From the NCBI GenBank assembly GCA_003439945.1, contig QVRM01002020.1:389001-453000 (forward strand): DNA of 64,000 bases, read 5' to 3'. Below the pieces are notes generated by a model. That model had not been told where the DNA came from. It did not search any database and saw only the letters and a program-made list of their open reading frames with translations. Below are positions 1-10,540 of this stretch, piece after piece (position 1 is the stretch's first letter; each line of letters opens with the position of its first letter). Both the position numbers and the translations under genes were made by a program. The stretch is from Dermanyssus gallinae (Eukaryota > Arthropoda > Arachnida > Mesostigmata > Dermanyssidae).

Positions 1-171
1 CTTAGGAGTGCGTAAGATGGTCTGGGACCGGAGACCAGTTTATATAGGAGACGGGGAATGAGAAAGTCTTTCAAAAATATGAGTCTTTGGTGGGGTTTAA
101 GGGGAGCTATCGTGAGTCTGTTGAGTAAATTAAGGAGTATATCCTTGGTGGAGTCAACTCTGCCATTGCTG

Positions 172-173
<2 letters not shown>

Positions 174-225
<52 letters not shown>
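174..225. repeat. (TA)n microsatellite
   Basis: Uninterrupted alternating TA tract of about 25 units. It ends about 15 bases before the MITE-like element at 241. Translations through it give only Tyr-Ile repeats and are not coding. Confidence 0.95.
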
Positions 226-227
<2 letters not shown>

Positions 228-240
228 ACATACATATAAT

Positions 241-450
241 CGGCGTTCTAATTTTTTTTAGAACAATCTTTCCCAGATTGATTTTAGTAAATATAATGCT
301 TCAAAAGCACGCTGTACAGGCATCTCATATTAATGTGACACGAGATTGCTTGATAGGTGCGACATACAAAAATCCGTATGCTCTATTTTCGTATTATTTA
401 TTCTAAATCAATCTGGGGAAGATCGTTCTAAAAAAAGAATTAGAACGCCG
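241..450. mobile_element. MITE-like element with ~50-bp terminal inverted repeats
   Basis: The left arm (241 to about 292) begins CGGCGTTCTAATT. The right arm (about 400 to 450) ends AATTAGAACGCCG, its reverse complement. The match continues inward through TTAGAACNATCTT and CCAGATTGATTTA with a few mismatches and indels. The centre of about 110 bp has no ORF. Short length, long terminal inverted repeats and no coding capacity fit a non-autonomous DNA transposon. No clear target-site duplication is visible, so the family is not assigned. Confidence 0.7.
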
Positions 451-699
451 AGTGCAAAGTTTTATATATATATAAATATATAAAAGTACACATTTGTAGG
501 GACAATCCCACGGTTCGTGTACTAAAGCTTGGCTGTGATTTTAAGGCGGCAGGTAATGTGTGAACAAGTCGGTAACATCTGACAATTAATGTTCTACTCC
601 GCCTGAGCTGTCACGAGCTGCTAATGCGCTCCATTGGATCAACAAAACTTTTCGGACTGACCCTTAGACAAGATTTAACGTACATGGGACTGCTTTTTG
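451..699. other. no recognisable feature
   Basis: Apart from a short TA-rich patch near 464-482, nothing assignable was found. Confidence 0.5.
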
Positions 700-1224
700 C
701 ATTGCTTCATAGACGGAGCCCCATAAATACAATTATAAAAGATATGTTTATTAACCAATATTTGGTTTATGCACATATGTGCTACAGCCCTACTAAGTAA
801 ATGTCATCAGCGATGTTGCTTTTGTACACTGTTGGAGATGATACAGATCACATGAATTTCCGCATAGGTTGCATTTACACTCGGTTGATATCTCATGCCA
901 CTCATTTCGTATACATATAAAATCCTTCATCATATGAAATCCATGCATTGCAAACCCAGTAACGAAGTATCTGTTTCTATAACATTGGCTCTTCCAGTAG
1001 TTTGTAGTCATCGCTCTAGTCTCATAAAAACGCCAATCAACATCCGCAAATTTATACTCCCATTTGGCAAGATGATTCTTAAAGACCTCCACTCTCGGTA
1101 AAGCATAAGTTGCTCTGAGCTCCTCCACAAAGAGTGGTGTCGGGGCCAACAGATACACAAGCCGATTGCGGCTAGTGCAGTGTACTACTAGCACTCTTAA
1201 CAATAATAAATAAATATAACTATC
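700..1224 (-). mobile_element. LINE C-terminal fragment (family H), copy 1
   Basis: The minus-strand reading frame 793-1239 ends in a Cys/His cluster, C-x-C-x2-C-x3-C-x3-H-x3-C (…CNLCGNSCDLYHLQQC), preceded by RYFVTGFAMHG. This resembles the C-terminal finger and GH-type motif found after the RT/RNase H part of several LINE clades (family knowledge). A second minus-strand fragment at 63220-63402 aligns over the same stretch (NRYFVTGFAMHGF against NRHLITRFAVHGF). Both are followed 3' by a similar segment containing TTATTAACCAAT on the plus strand. No RT domain is attached, so the copy is 5'-truncated. The apparent ORF start lies in the adjacent SINE-like sequence and is not a native start. Confidence 0.5.
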
Positions 1225-1283
1225 CACCGGTAGGCGCACCTATGTGTCTCCTCCGGTGAATGCCCTACGCCACCGGGCTCGAC
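1225..1283 (-). mobile_element. tRNA-headed SINE-like fragment, family C copy 1
   Basis: On the minus strand it starts GTCGAGCCCGGTGGCGTAG, nearly the same as elements at 42986-43073 (minus) and 46222-46290 (plus). TGGCGTAG matches the start of a Pol III A box. The stretch GGAGGAGACACATAGG corresponds to GGAAGAGACACAAGG in the 43-kb copy. About 20 bases after the A box are missing compared with that copy. It lies directly upstream of, and in the same orientation as, the LINE H fragment. Confidence 0.5.
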
Positions 1284-1441
1284 TTCATTGGGTCAGATAA
1301 ACCTAGTGCTTCTTTCACATCACTGGATTGTCTCTCATATTACTATTTTAGCTATTGACTAAACGGCTGAACATGCTGTGCCGTGGTATCTGTTGCACTG
1401 GCGAAAGCACTTCGTGCACCTACAGCACTCCCGAGGCACGG

Positions 1442-1487
1442 ATACAGCACGAAAGAACTCCACGACTGGAGTTCTTCCGTGCTGTAT
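1442..1487. repeat. near-perfect foldback hairpin
   Basis: Arms 1442-1462 and 1467-1487 are reverse complements over 21 bases with one mismatch. They surround the four-base loop CGAC. The arm reads ATACAGCACGAAAGAACTCC plus A. The surrounding bases show only weak further pairing, so it is shorter than a typical miRNA precursor. Confidence 0.75.
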
Positions 1488-1658
1488 AAATGTGGGCTCC
1501 ACTGCACTTGTTTGAAGAGGAAACTTATGTTGTCGGCTTTAAAAATTAAGCCGTTTTTGACGCAAGTCCACAAGGAACCAGAATCTAGCTAGCTGTTCGG
1601 CCTTAAGATGCGTTGTACATACAGCAGCTTTAACGCAAGTACTAGAACGTCGTACAGA

Positions 1659-1714
1659 AGTTGATCTGGGGGTATATATATGGGCGGTATGGGCGACTCC
1701 TTATTGGGGGTATA
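1659..1714. repeat. G-rich minisatellite, left part
   Basis: The unit consists of TGGGCGGTATGGGCGACTCC, then TTNTTGGGG, separated by TATATATA. The same unit resumes directly after the mariner at 3008, so the transposon split a pre-existing array. Confidence 0.75.
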
Positions 1715-3007
1715 CACAGGTAGTTCAATAAGTTCTTAGAATGAAAACCAAGAATTTTCCAAATCATGTTTTTAAATTTATCTTATTCGATATACTCCCC
1801 GAGATGCTCAATACACTTTTCCCACCAAGATTTCAGAGCTTTTATACCTTCTAAGTAGAATTCCGCGTCTTTAGACTGAAAATAGGCATTGACAGCAGCC
1901 TTAACCTCTTCATGGCTGGAAAAACGCTTTCCACCGAGACTATTCTTCAAATGTTCGAAGAGGAAATAATCAGAGGGGGCCAGGTCTGGAGAATAGGAAG
2001 ATTGTTCAATAAGTTCGAACCTCAGTTGGGCCAGTTTTGCCGATGCTTGCCGGGACTTGTGTGCAGGAGCATTGTCCTGGTGAAACAGGACAACCTTCTT
2101 CTGCAAAGCGGGCCGTTTCACGATGAGTTCTTGCTAAAGGCAGTCCAACAGTCTTGCATAATATTCTCCTGTGATCGTTTTACCGCTCTCAAGGTAGTCG
2201 GCCAGCATTATTCTACGTTGGTCTTAAAAAACTGTAGCCATCACCTTTCCGGTCAATGCCGTTGTCCGCACCCTCTTCGGAGGTCCTTCATCAGGTGCAC
2301 ACCATTGGCAAGATGCTTCTTGGGTCTCGGGAGTAGAGTGATGGACCCAGCTTTCATCGACGGTCATGAAACTGCGCCAAAAATCCGACGGATTGTTCGA
2401 CATCTTGGCTAAATTTCGCTGTGAAGCGAAAACAGGCGCGTTTTTTGGCCTTGCTTGAGCAAATGCGGCAGCCATTTTTCTCTGAGCTCTTTCATCTTCA
2501 AGTTTTCGTATAGGATAAAATGCACACTACCTAAACTAATTCCTAATGCCTCCGCTATCTCCTTAATGTTCATTCGCTTATCTGTGCCAACGATGTTTCG
2601 CACTTTATCTATGTTTTCCTCATCAGTTGCCATTTTTTGGCCTCCTGGACGTAGTTCATTATCGGTGCTCCTGCGACCTCTTTTTAACACATTAATCCAG
2701 TTGGAAACAGTGGCAAAACATGGCGCAGAGTCACCGCACGTCTCGTCCAACCCAATTTTTACTTGGGTCGCATGCTAACCTTTGAAATAAAAATGCTTGA
2801 TAACCACTCGAAACTCTTTTTTCTTCATTTTTAAAAATCACGCCGATACGTTGCACGGGAAAAGCTATCAAACGAAATCGCAACGGCCAATCACCATAAT
2901 ATTTTGAGTGCTAGCAGTCGAAAAGTTGCAGTTCCTCAGAGCGGTGGAAGCGCGCCAAAATTCGAATTCTAAAAAGCTCATTCTAAGAACTTATTGAACT
3001 ACCTGTA
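1715..3007 (-). mobile_element. mariner (D,D34D) transposon, near full length, inactive
   Basis: Perfect 28-bp terminal inverted repeats are visible at 1717-1744 and 2978-3005 (outer end CAGGTAGTTCAATAAGTTCT). Counting two outer bases, the element is 1293 bp and is flanked by TA at 1713-1714 and 3008-3009, the canonical mariner target duplication. This is the usual autonomous length of about 1.3 kb. The transposase is on the minus strand and is broken. It inserted into the G-rich minisatellite that continues on both sides. A more decayed relative with a homologous left end is at 52847-53911. Confidence 0.93.
1783..2828 (-). pseudogene. mariner transposase, broken
   Basis: The ancestral start is probably the ATG at 2826-2828 (MKKKEFRVVIKHF). 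The span of about 348 codons matches mariner transposases of about 345-350 residues. The N-terminal part holds the helix-turn-helix (KRMNIKEIAEALGISLGSVH). The catalytic triad is present: Asp at 2356-2358 (TVDESWVHH), Asp at 2074-2076 (HQDNAPAH) and Asp at 1969-1971 (YSPDLAPSDYF). The last two are separated by 34 residues, the mariner signature. Defects: a stop at 2775-2777, a frameshift near 2410-2430, and two in-frame stops between the first and second Asp (about 2202-2228 and 2123-2134). The enzyme cannot be made. Confidence 0.92.
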
Positions 3008-3135
3008 TATGGGCGGTATGGGCGACTCCTTCTTGGGGTATATATATTTACATATATATATATATATATATATATGAGCGGTATGGGCGACCCCTTGTTG
3101 GGGTTATACATATATATGGGCGGTTGGGGGGGGGT
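3006..3135. repeat. G-rich minisatellite with (TA)n spacers, right part
   Basis: Units beginning GGGCGGTATGGGCGACTCC at about 3010, GAGCGGTATGGGCGACCCC at about 3076, and a partial GGGCGGTTGGGG at about 3118. TA tracts separate them, including one at 3040-3074. They match the unit left of the mariner. Confidence 0.75.
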
Positions 3136-3720
3136 GCCGTTTACCCCACCCCTACCACTGACACTACCGTACAATCACGTGTGGTGTGAAATTGCCGTAC
3201 ATGGGCCGTACTGTCGGGGCACTATTTAACGTATTATGATTGGTTGGCGTGGAAACGGCTGCGGGGAAAAGTTTGACCGCTCGACCGATGTACCTTTCTT
3301 TTGTGGCCGGTTGCTGCGGCCGCAGCTGCTGTGCGGCTTCTGCAACTCGGCGCAGGAGTCCGAAAGAAGGTTTCTATCTATCTGTTGCCGGCACGGCGCT
3401 AGCACGATGGCCACACACACAAACTAACTAACGTCCTGGCGGCGGCGGCGGCAAGCCTTCCTTCTCGAGGCCTAGCGCCTATAGCCCGCCATGCGTGTGT
3501 CCATCGATCTATCAATCTGCATGCATGCACATACAACATCAAAGAACTCCGGAGGGTCCGGTAATGAACTCTTCGAGCGCCCCAGTCTGCCCCCCCCCTC
3601 GCTCCCCAACCACCCTCCCACCCGCCTTCCTCGAGCTGACAGACAGCCGTTCTCATATCAGTTTTCAGCAGAGAACTCGCCTTGTTGTCGATAATGGCAG
3701 CTGGAGCTGAACTAGTAGCC
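3136..3720. other. GC-rich stretch, no gene recognised
   Basis: Short overlapping frames are open on both strands, as expected for GC-rich DNA with few stop codons. There is a (GGC)n run near 3440. No domain was recognised. Confidence 0.5.
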
Positions 3721-3869
3721 GTAGCAGCAGCAGGAGTAGTAGTAGTAGTAATATGAGCGATCGTTGTAGCAGTGGTGGCTATATTCGACAGCAGGCGAAC
3801 TTCTAAGTGTTGTTATTATTATTATTATTGTTGACCGCAGTCGTGCGGCGTCGTCATCGTCGGCGTGTC

Positions 3870-3914
<45 letters not shown>

Positions 3915-3932
3915 GGTGGTGGTGTTGTTGTT

Positions 3933-3968
<36 letters not shown>

Positions 3969-4022
3969 GGTGGTGTTGTTGGTGTTGTTGTTGGTGGTGT
4001 TGTTCTTGTTGCCGTTTTCATC
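3721..4022. repeat. trinucleotide tracts, (AGT)n then (TTG)n
   Basis: AGT/AGC repeats around 3721-3755, ATT around 3810-3830, then a long TTG tract from about 3871 to 4015 interrupted by GTGG. Poly-Val or poly-Leu translations across it are artefacts of the repeat. Confidence 0.9.
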
Positions 4023-4591
4023 TGTTAGCGCAGATTATGTAACGGCAATTGCTACTCTGGTTTGCTAGCTCGTAGAGCGTTACGCAACGACCAAAGGGTC
4101 AGTGTTTAACTCGTTGTTAACAATGTATTGCAGATAGAGGAGAAGAAAAATGTCAGCTAACATACATACATATTGTTTATTCCGCAGTAACTTTGCATTT
4201 CAAGATGGTACATAATTAATAATCTACAATTCATAATTATTAAAATCGTCCTTATATACAATGTGGGCACTTTAGCGACCGTCCTACCGGCCGAAAAAGT
4301 GCTGAGGTTGTCGAGGCATCTGGCAGCTCGCTGCGTGGTATTTAACTTACATCTGCGAGCAGAACTGGCAACGACACTAATTGCCAACCTGTTAAAATCC
4401 GTCGGCCAAACATACCAAGTGATGATAACCATGCACAATGTACTTAGTGTACACGTGCCGACTAGTGCATGTCATACCATCCCAAAGTTCCCTGGCAAGG
4501 TACACATCTAACTGAGCTACCTCTGGCGAGGCTTCGGTCATCTTTCCCTGCCACTTTAACAACATTGTTGAAGTGGTCCTTTAATATGTGC

Positions 4592-5220
4592 CTAAGCCTG
4601 ACTTGAATTATTTAAACTGCCGGATTGCAGCCCGATAGCAGCTAGCGAAGCGGTCTTGCTTTTCGCGACAAGCAAAAAACATGATTCATATACACTGTGA
4701 AGCATTTGTCCAGATGCGAAAGATTTGCTTCCCAATGTTGGCCCCACACTATGCACTAGGCTGTAACTTAACATTGACACAATATTTAGCTCAAAAATAC
4801 GCACTGCCGCACTCAGAGAGAGTCTTCGAGGGTCTCTTACCTCTGTGTAAATAAAGGCAATAACGGACCGACATCTGTTGCCGATGTGCTGGGTAAAGGT
4901 CGTTCCTGTATAGTGTAATCTTAGACCTAAATACGGGATGGAGTTGACAAACTCCAGCGGCTGCCGGCAGCAGGGCAGTCAATCGACTCCCACGGCAAAA
5001 CTTAATGGTTTTCGGCTTCCACAAATTTGTTTAAAGGCCTTTACGGTAAATGTAAGTTTCTACTTCGCCGACAATTTGACAATTAGCACCGCGGTCCCGG
5101 TCAGCTACTGCTATGTCATCCGCATACATGACGACAGCATTTTTAAACTCCTCCTGCACATAACGAGCTAGGTCTGCGATGAACAAAGAGGAGGCCAGTC
5201 AGGCAACAACCTGTCTAAGT
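4592..5220 (-). mobile_element. LINE reverse transcriptase relic with YADD motif
   Basis: On the minus strand, bases 5126 down to 5115 encode YADD within AVVMYADDIAVADRD, the catalytic box of reverse transcriptases. Upstream is SLFIADLARYVQEEFKN. Downstream is NLWKPKTIKFCRGS and, after a frameshift, a stretch resembling the RT thumb region (NSIPYLGLRLHYTGTTF, HIGNRC). One in-frame stop follows YRKGL. The frame down to 4592 probably continues the C-terminal connection region, with further disruptions. This is a non-LTR element fragment; the clade is unassigned. Sequence down to about 4157 may also belong to it. Confidence 0.65.
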
Positions 5221-7078
5221 TATGGACTTCAACGTTTGGCTCGATCGGCTTGCGATTTGACTCCCGTTCTGTCCCCGTGTCCCACTCTGCCAAGCTAATC
5301 ACATGATGCAGTCCTTATTCGGTCTACTTCATCCAGTATGGACAAAGCAAACACAAACCATTTGGTATACGTTTGGTGTATCTCGTTCGTCTGCGACTTT
5401 GGCGTTGAGCGTGCTTAGCTTGTGCTAAGCATCTATTAGCAAAATCTCCGCATGAGAAGATTTAAATAGTGGTACAGATCATCAAAAAGCAAAGGGCTGG
5501 AAATAACTTGTCATGATTGTCGTTGCTACTGTTTTTACTACTTTCTCTTGTTGATGTTATTCTTTTTCGCTCTGTTGTTGTGGTCTCCGTTGTCGTTAAC
5601 TTGTAACTCCCTCTTCGTGCTGCTACTGCTGCTGTTAACAAACGTTACTTGAAGATTCATAACATCGAGCGTCATCGACGCGTCCTCAGCAGGCCGCACT
5701 CGCTTACCAGTCAGCTTAGCAGCAGCATATGCTGCCGTAGCCTAATGCGAAGCCACTCAACGCCAGAGTGAGAATCGGATGCGGCTGAATCACAACCTTT
5801 TGTATTGATTTATTAACCACGCAACCAGCGCCGTGCTTTGCGTGCTGTCCACTCCGACTCGATTCGCTCTCAGAGTTTACAGCTCGAGCCGATAATTAAT
5901 TAGTACCCGAAGTAAGTACACACAACAGTCAGACAGCGCCAATGATCGGCGCCAGAATAGGAATTCTTCTTTCTTTTGGCTGGCCGACAGCCTTGGCAAG
6001 AAGTTCATCGCGAACACACTTACTACGCACATTAGAGAAGTGCCACGTGTCGAATGTCAATCAAAGCGACGTTGCAGCATCGAGGAAAACTGAAGTAAGA
6101 CTACCGCGCTTGTAAATGAATCTCGAACAGACAACGAACGACCACATGTTATCACGACGCAAAGTTGAAAAGCAAGATGCTTTGCATACTTGACATTATA
6201 TTTGCTTAAATTGCAAGAAAATTACAGTCGACCGTCAAGTGAGTTGACTCGGCCAATAAAGTTTTTTTTACAAAAGATGAACATGACTAGGCTATTAGTA
6301 ACCAGTGCAAACCAGAGTTTTACTTGTCTAGCCACAAACGAGGGCACAAAATAAAAAAAAAGAACACAATATTCGCTAAACTAGTACTACGTTCAAATTC
6401 TACATCAGCTTATTTCCAAGAACGTTCCGACTTGCGGACAAAATGGTCTTATATATTGGACTGCACTCTGCTGTGAAACCGTGGCGATTGTTTATTCTAT
6501 ACATTGAATGCAGGTCCTTTTGCGGCCTTAAGACGATTAAGGGGGAGGCATGACTTAGTTTTTGGACAGGAATGACTATACGGCTGAGATCCATATGGAA
6601 CTAGTTACTTGCAGGATGGACATGAAGAATCAGCAATGGCTGTCTGCACTAGGGCCGGCTGGCGGGGAAATCCATACAGGACAACAGCGCATTGTCGACA
6701 GAAAAACCGAAATACATTTGCGGATACAGGATAGAGAATGCGCCCATTGCCTCGTTTGCGAAAGGGCTACCAACGGCCAGTATCGGTGGCAGTTAGTTGG
6801 TCGTATAGTGCAGTAGCGTGAGAAAAACGTTTTTCCTCGTTTCCCTTTCGTGTAAGCGGTCCGAAGAACGCCTAGCAATTCCGATGATTCTCGACGCTAA
6901 TGCTTTCTCTCAAAACGTACCCGATCCCATTCCGCTGCTTCCCGCCTGGTTGGAGAGTAAAAAGAGCACGGGCATTTGAAGAATCGAGTAGAAGCCATTC
7001 GACGAACGAAATGAGCCGGTGCGAACATTTTGCCAAAACTGTTGCCTGGTACTGGTCTCGCGCGTCTAGCAAGAAAAA

Positions 7079-7080
<2 letters not shown>
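5221..7080. other. no recognisable gene
   Basis: The stretch contains short imperfect TTG/CTG runs near 5520-5640 and a moderately open plus-strand frame at 6562-6816 with no domain I recognise. Degenerate transposon remains are possible, but no motif supports a call. Confidence 0.4.

Positions 7081-7111
<31 letters not shown>
7080..7111. repeat. (TA)n microsatellite
   Basis: About 15 TA units in unassigned sequence. A short CTG run follows near 7210-7230. Confidence 0.93.
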
Positions 7112-7113
<2 letters not shown>

Positions 7114-8129
7114 GGCGCCTGTTGAGGCAGATACTGACCGCCAATTGGCGGTAAATAGAACGACTCACATCCGACGTCATACTGGGATGACCAGCAATGG
7201 TCCATCGTTGTTGTTGCTGCTGCTGCTGCGGCAACCTCCGGCGGCGCTCCCTCTTAAACTCCGATCACATCGAAAGCAAAAAAAAGTCGCAATTGGCTTT
7301 GCGCCTGATCCTCACTCAGTTTCCTTCCGTCCGGGGCATATATAGGAAGAAACGATAAGGCATGAAAAGGAAGAGGGTCAAATGAAGACTGTTTGCTTTC
7401 AGTTAGCCGGCCTGTTGATCGAATCAGTACAAAAACATCAAGTGTATTTGATGGCCAAAGTGGTGAATTCAGATGGCATTAAAGGCAGCATGCGCAACAA
7501 TTTGCCTTTAGGTAGTTATACCTTATATTTAAACGAGAGAAAAGCATACATATGTCATGGCTGTGGTGGTAGTGACGAGGTCAGTCGGCTCCTAGCACTC
7601 ACCTTGAGCGGTCAAGTGCGAACATTGTTCTGCTGAAAAATCGGTGAAACGCGCGAAATCCAAAGGTCTTAAAGTGGCTGGGCAGTCGCACTCGGTAACC
7701 GCTTTAGTGAGTAATCCAGCATGCGCCTTAGACACCTTGCAGGTACTTTGCAACATATAATTGCTTCCAGCCTGCGTCAACGACACTTGTGCGCATTTCG
7801 AACGGTTGGCCCAAGACCTGCCTTCTTGCAGTGTTATCGGACCAATCGCACGATCTTTGAACGTCTACCGTGCAGGCTGAGTCGTGTACAAACAATGTAT
7901 AGTATTGAACGATCCTGCGATTTGGAACGCCAGCTGTCCTGCACGGCCAGAGTGTTTACCAACAGGCTCTACAACGCGCATATGTTTTGATTACGTTGGC
8001 AGTGCATATATGTATATAGACGTGCAATCGTATACTCAACGTGCATATATAATTCCTCGCCCCCGACACGCCCTCGTCGATCCTCATTGGTATCCAGCTT
8101 CTGCGTTCAACAGATTCTCTCGTACAAAC

Positions 8130-8400
8130 GGTGTCAACTGTGCTGCAGAACGCTTGTAGAGCAGCAGATCGCCCCTTGCGTTCAACACTAGCTCGGCGGA
8201 CTCCCAAGCGCTGGTGGAATAGTCGAATAGCAGAGGCACGGAAAAATGCTATCAAATTAGGCACATGTGTACTAGCCGGCACGCTACGCAACGTGTAGAT
8301 CTTTAACCTTTATGGGAGAAAGACAAAGAAGCTTGTAGCGCCCTTGTCCGGGAAATCAAAAAGAGTAAGTCTGAGTGCTGGCAACGACTTTTAACAAAGC
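8130..8400 (+). mobile_element. LINE fragment, endonuclease-RT linker
   Basis: The plus-strand frame reads LARRTPKRWWNSRIAEARKN. After a stop at about 8300 it continues, shifted, as REIKKSKSECWQRLL. The W-W-N with basic residues, followed by an AK-x-x-x-W-like segment, is the typical junction between the endonuclease and RT domains of LINE ORF2 proteins (family knowledge). No RT core follows, so the copy is truncated. Sequence from about 7400 may be earlier parts of the same element but is too decayed to support. Confidence 0.5.
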
Positions 8401-8787
8401 CCAGACGAGGGTTATAAAATAGTCACCACAAAATAGTCACCACAACAGAATAAATACGCTGGACTGAAAACAAGATGTATATTTGTGCCTATTGCGATGT
8501 AGACATTATGACCAATTAGCAAGAAAACTGAAATATTCCTCACCTATTAGGTAAGCGAATTCAGAAAGTCACGAGCGATCGAAAAGAATGTCAATGCATG
8601 AGACAAGCGTTGTTTTTGGCTGTTTGCGAAGCGAACTCGGCATCAATTTTAGGTGCCATGAAGTAAGGTATTTCTTTGAAACAATTGCGATCACACGTTT
8701 AGACCTCACAATTGGAACATTGTTTAGCATGCAAGAATAATAATCATATGTGTATAGTAATTTATTTTAGATAATAATAATTCAATA

Positions 8788-9114
8788 TCAATATTTCAAA
8801 TAGTGTACGGAAATAATATGGTAGTGCAGTAATTTTGAATTGAGTATTAAATATATATATAGTATTAAATACAAATATACAACTAATTGGTAACAAGAGG
8901 AGATGCCCGCAAAAAGAAAGAAAGCTAACTTTCTAAAAACCAAACTTTCTAAGGCTTCTCTTGAACACCGAGGAATCGGGAATGACGGCAATGGCGGGAG
9001 GAATTCTATTCCAAACAATAAATTAGTGATGAGGTGGTGAATTCTCAAGAAGGCGTGTTGGCAGCAGATTAATGGCGATGTTGAATCGCCACCCACCGAG
9101 GGGGTATGGTGCAA
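8788..9114 (-). pseudogene. LINE family 1 C-terminal tail of ORF2
   Basis: The frame contains FLRIHHLITNLLFGIEFLPP, then PRCSREALESLVFRKLAFFL. This matches the general pattern of the short conserved block that ends many LINE ORF2 proteins (R…W-N-x-L-P, then F-K-x-x-L). AT-rich sequence follows the stop on the 3' side. There is no poly-A tail. Confidence 0.5.
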
Positions 9115-9228
9115 AAATAGAAGATATGGTCTGGTATAGGTCGCCAGCCTCTATAAAATTGTTGATGATTTTCTAAACGAAAATGGCAGCTCAAAAACAT
9201 ATCAGATGTTTTGCATTAAAACAATCGG

Positions 9229-10540
9229 TTACTTTAAGTAGGATAATCTTGGCTGCAGACCAAATATAGTACAAAAGGCCCAGACCAGACTACAATAGAA
9301 GAGGTGGGGGTCTACTAGCGCCTTATACACCAAGACGATAATAGAGACTTGAAGCCGCCGAAGTCGAAGATGAGCGAGTGCAGCAACAGCAAGTGCAAAT
9401 TTTTGTTGGAGTATGTTAGCGTGGCTATTGCACGTCATACGCTCATTAAAGACTAAGCCCAGGCAGGTCATATTGAGGGACAGCTCTAGTTGAGTACCTT
9501 CCATGATTTTGTTGCCCCTGGAGAAGGTTATGGGAGAGTGGGACGTTCGGAAAACATTAGTATTTGCGGCGCCTAACTTAATCCGAAGTTTGCAAAAGGC
9601 ATCACAGAGGACTGCCAATGCTTCGTTCGCCATACCAAAACTAGCCCGCAGATTATACTCAGATAAAAGGACAAGCAGAGTGCAATCATTAGCATAGTAT
9701 ACCGCACGTATATTGGAGAACCTATCTGGGATCCGAAGAGCATTATTGAAAAAAGTATAAACAGGAAAGGCCCCATCATAGATCCCTGAGGCAGACCAAG
9801 ATGCATAGAAAACTGACCGGGTAAGGCCGATTGGTAAGCAATGGTAATTACTTAAATCTTAAGATACCACTGAAACCAACAAAAAAACACCATTATGAAA
9901 GCCTAGCGAACGAATGATTAAGATGAACATTTTTAAATCGACGCAGTCGAAAGCCTTACTAATATCGACAGCAATTGCGAGACATCCGTTACTCTGAACA
10001 GAAGACTCAAAAATAGCCCGGTAGATAAAAGCATTAGCGGTTTCGGTAGATCTTCTTGTGCGAAAACTAAATTGTTTTGGCGAGAGGAAATTAAAATAAT
10101 CGTCGTGTGCCGAAATCTACATCGAGACACATCGTCCAACTTCCTTGGTGAGAAATTGAGTCAAGCTGATCGGCCGATAGCTGCTAGTATCTTGGCGAGA
10201 TCCCTTCTCATTGTAAAAAAACAATTTCACAGTCCCTTTTGAAACTACGTGAAAGGTTCTGGTATCGATTGATAATTTAAATATATGAGCAATAATAAAA
10301 GCAAGGAAGAAAATACTATTTTTGATTACCTTGGAGGAACATCTGGAAGAGGAGGTAGATAATGCTGCAAACTGCCACGAGGAGGGGAAGCCCTGCAACT
10401 GTCTGATCATCAGTAGTCGCAAGATATTGTGCTTGGGTGGAACACACACTAGCTGAACCATATACAGTGCAGCCGTCGGGTGCGTCGGCACACTCCGGAA
10501 CATTTGTTTTTCGAGAAGGTCCGAAAAGTTTTTCAAAAAC
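9229..10540 (-). pseudogene. LINE family 1 reverse transcriptase, broken, YAND for YADD
   Basis: Pieces in order: SYRPISLTQFLTKEVGRC (N-terminal RT block, near 10200-10120), a block near 10080-9940 corresponding to the palm/fingers region, GLPQGSMMGPFLFILF (near 9800-9750), then the active site. In the correct frame bases 9696 to 9685 read YAND, so the second catalytic Asp has become Asn. The thumb/connection part (MANEALAVLCDAFCKLRIKL… to VYKALVDPHLFYCSLVW) is one open frame of 134 residues. Several frameshifts separate the pieces. An active RT needs both Asp residues, so this copy is dead. Confidence 0.75.

Noticed and set aside
174..261. Tyr-Ile repeat peptides across TA tracts (many loci)
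   Set aside because: Simple translation of (TA)n, not proteins.
1912..2412. 166-residue plus-strand frame
   Set aside because: Antisense shadow of the mariner transposase.
3872..4030. Val- or Leu-rich small proteins
   Set aside because: Products of the TTG repeat in different frames.
7400..8040. Upstream endonuclease of the 8.1-kb LINE fragment
   Set aside because: No endonuclease motif could be identified; frames are too broken.
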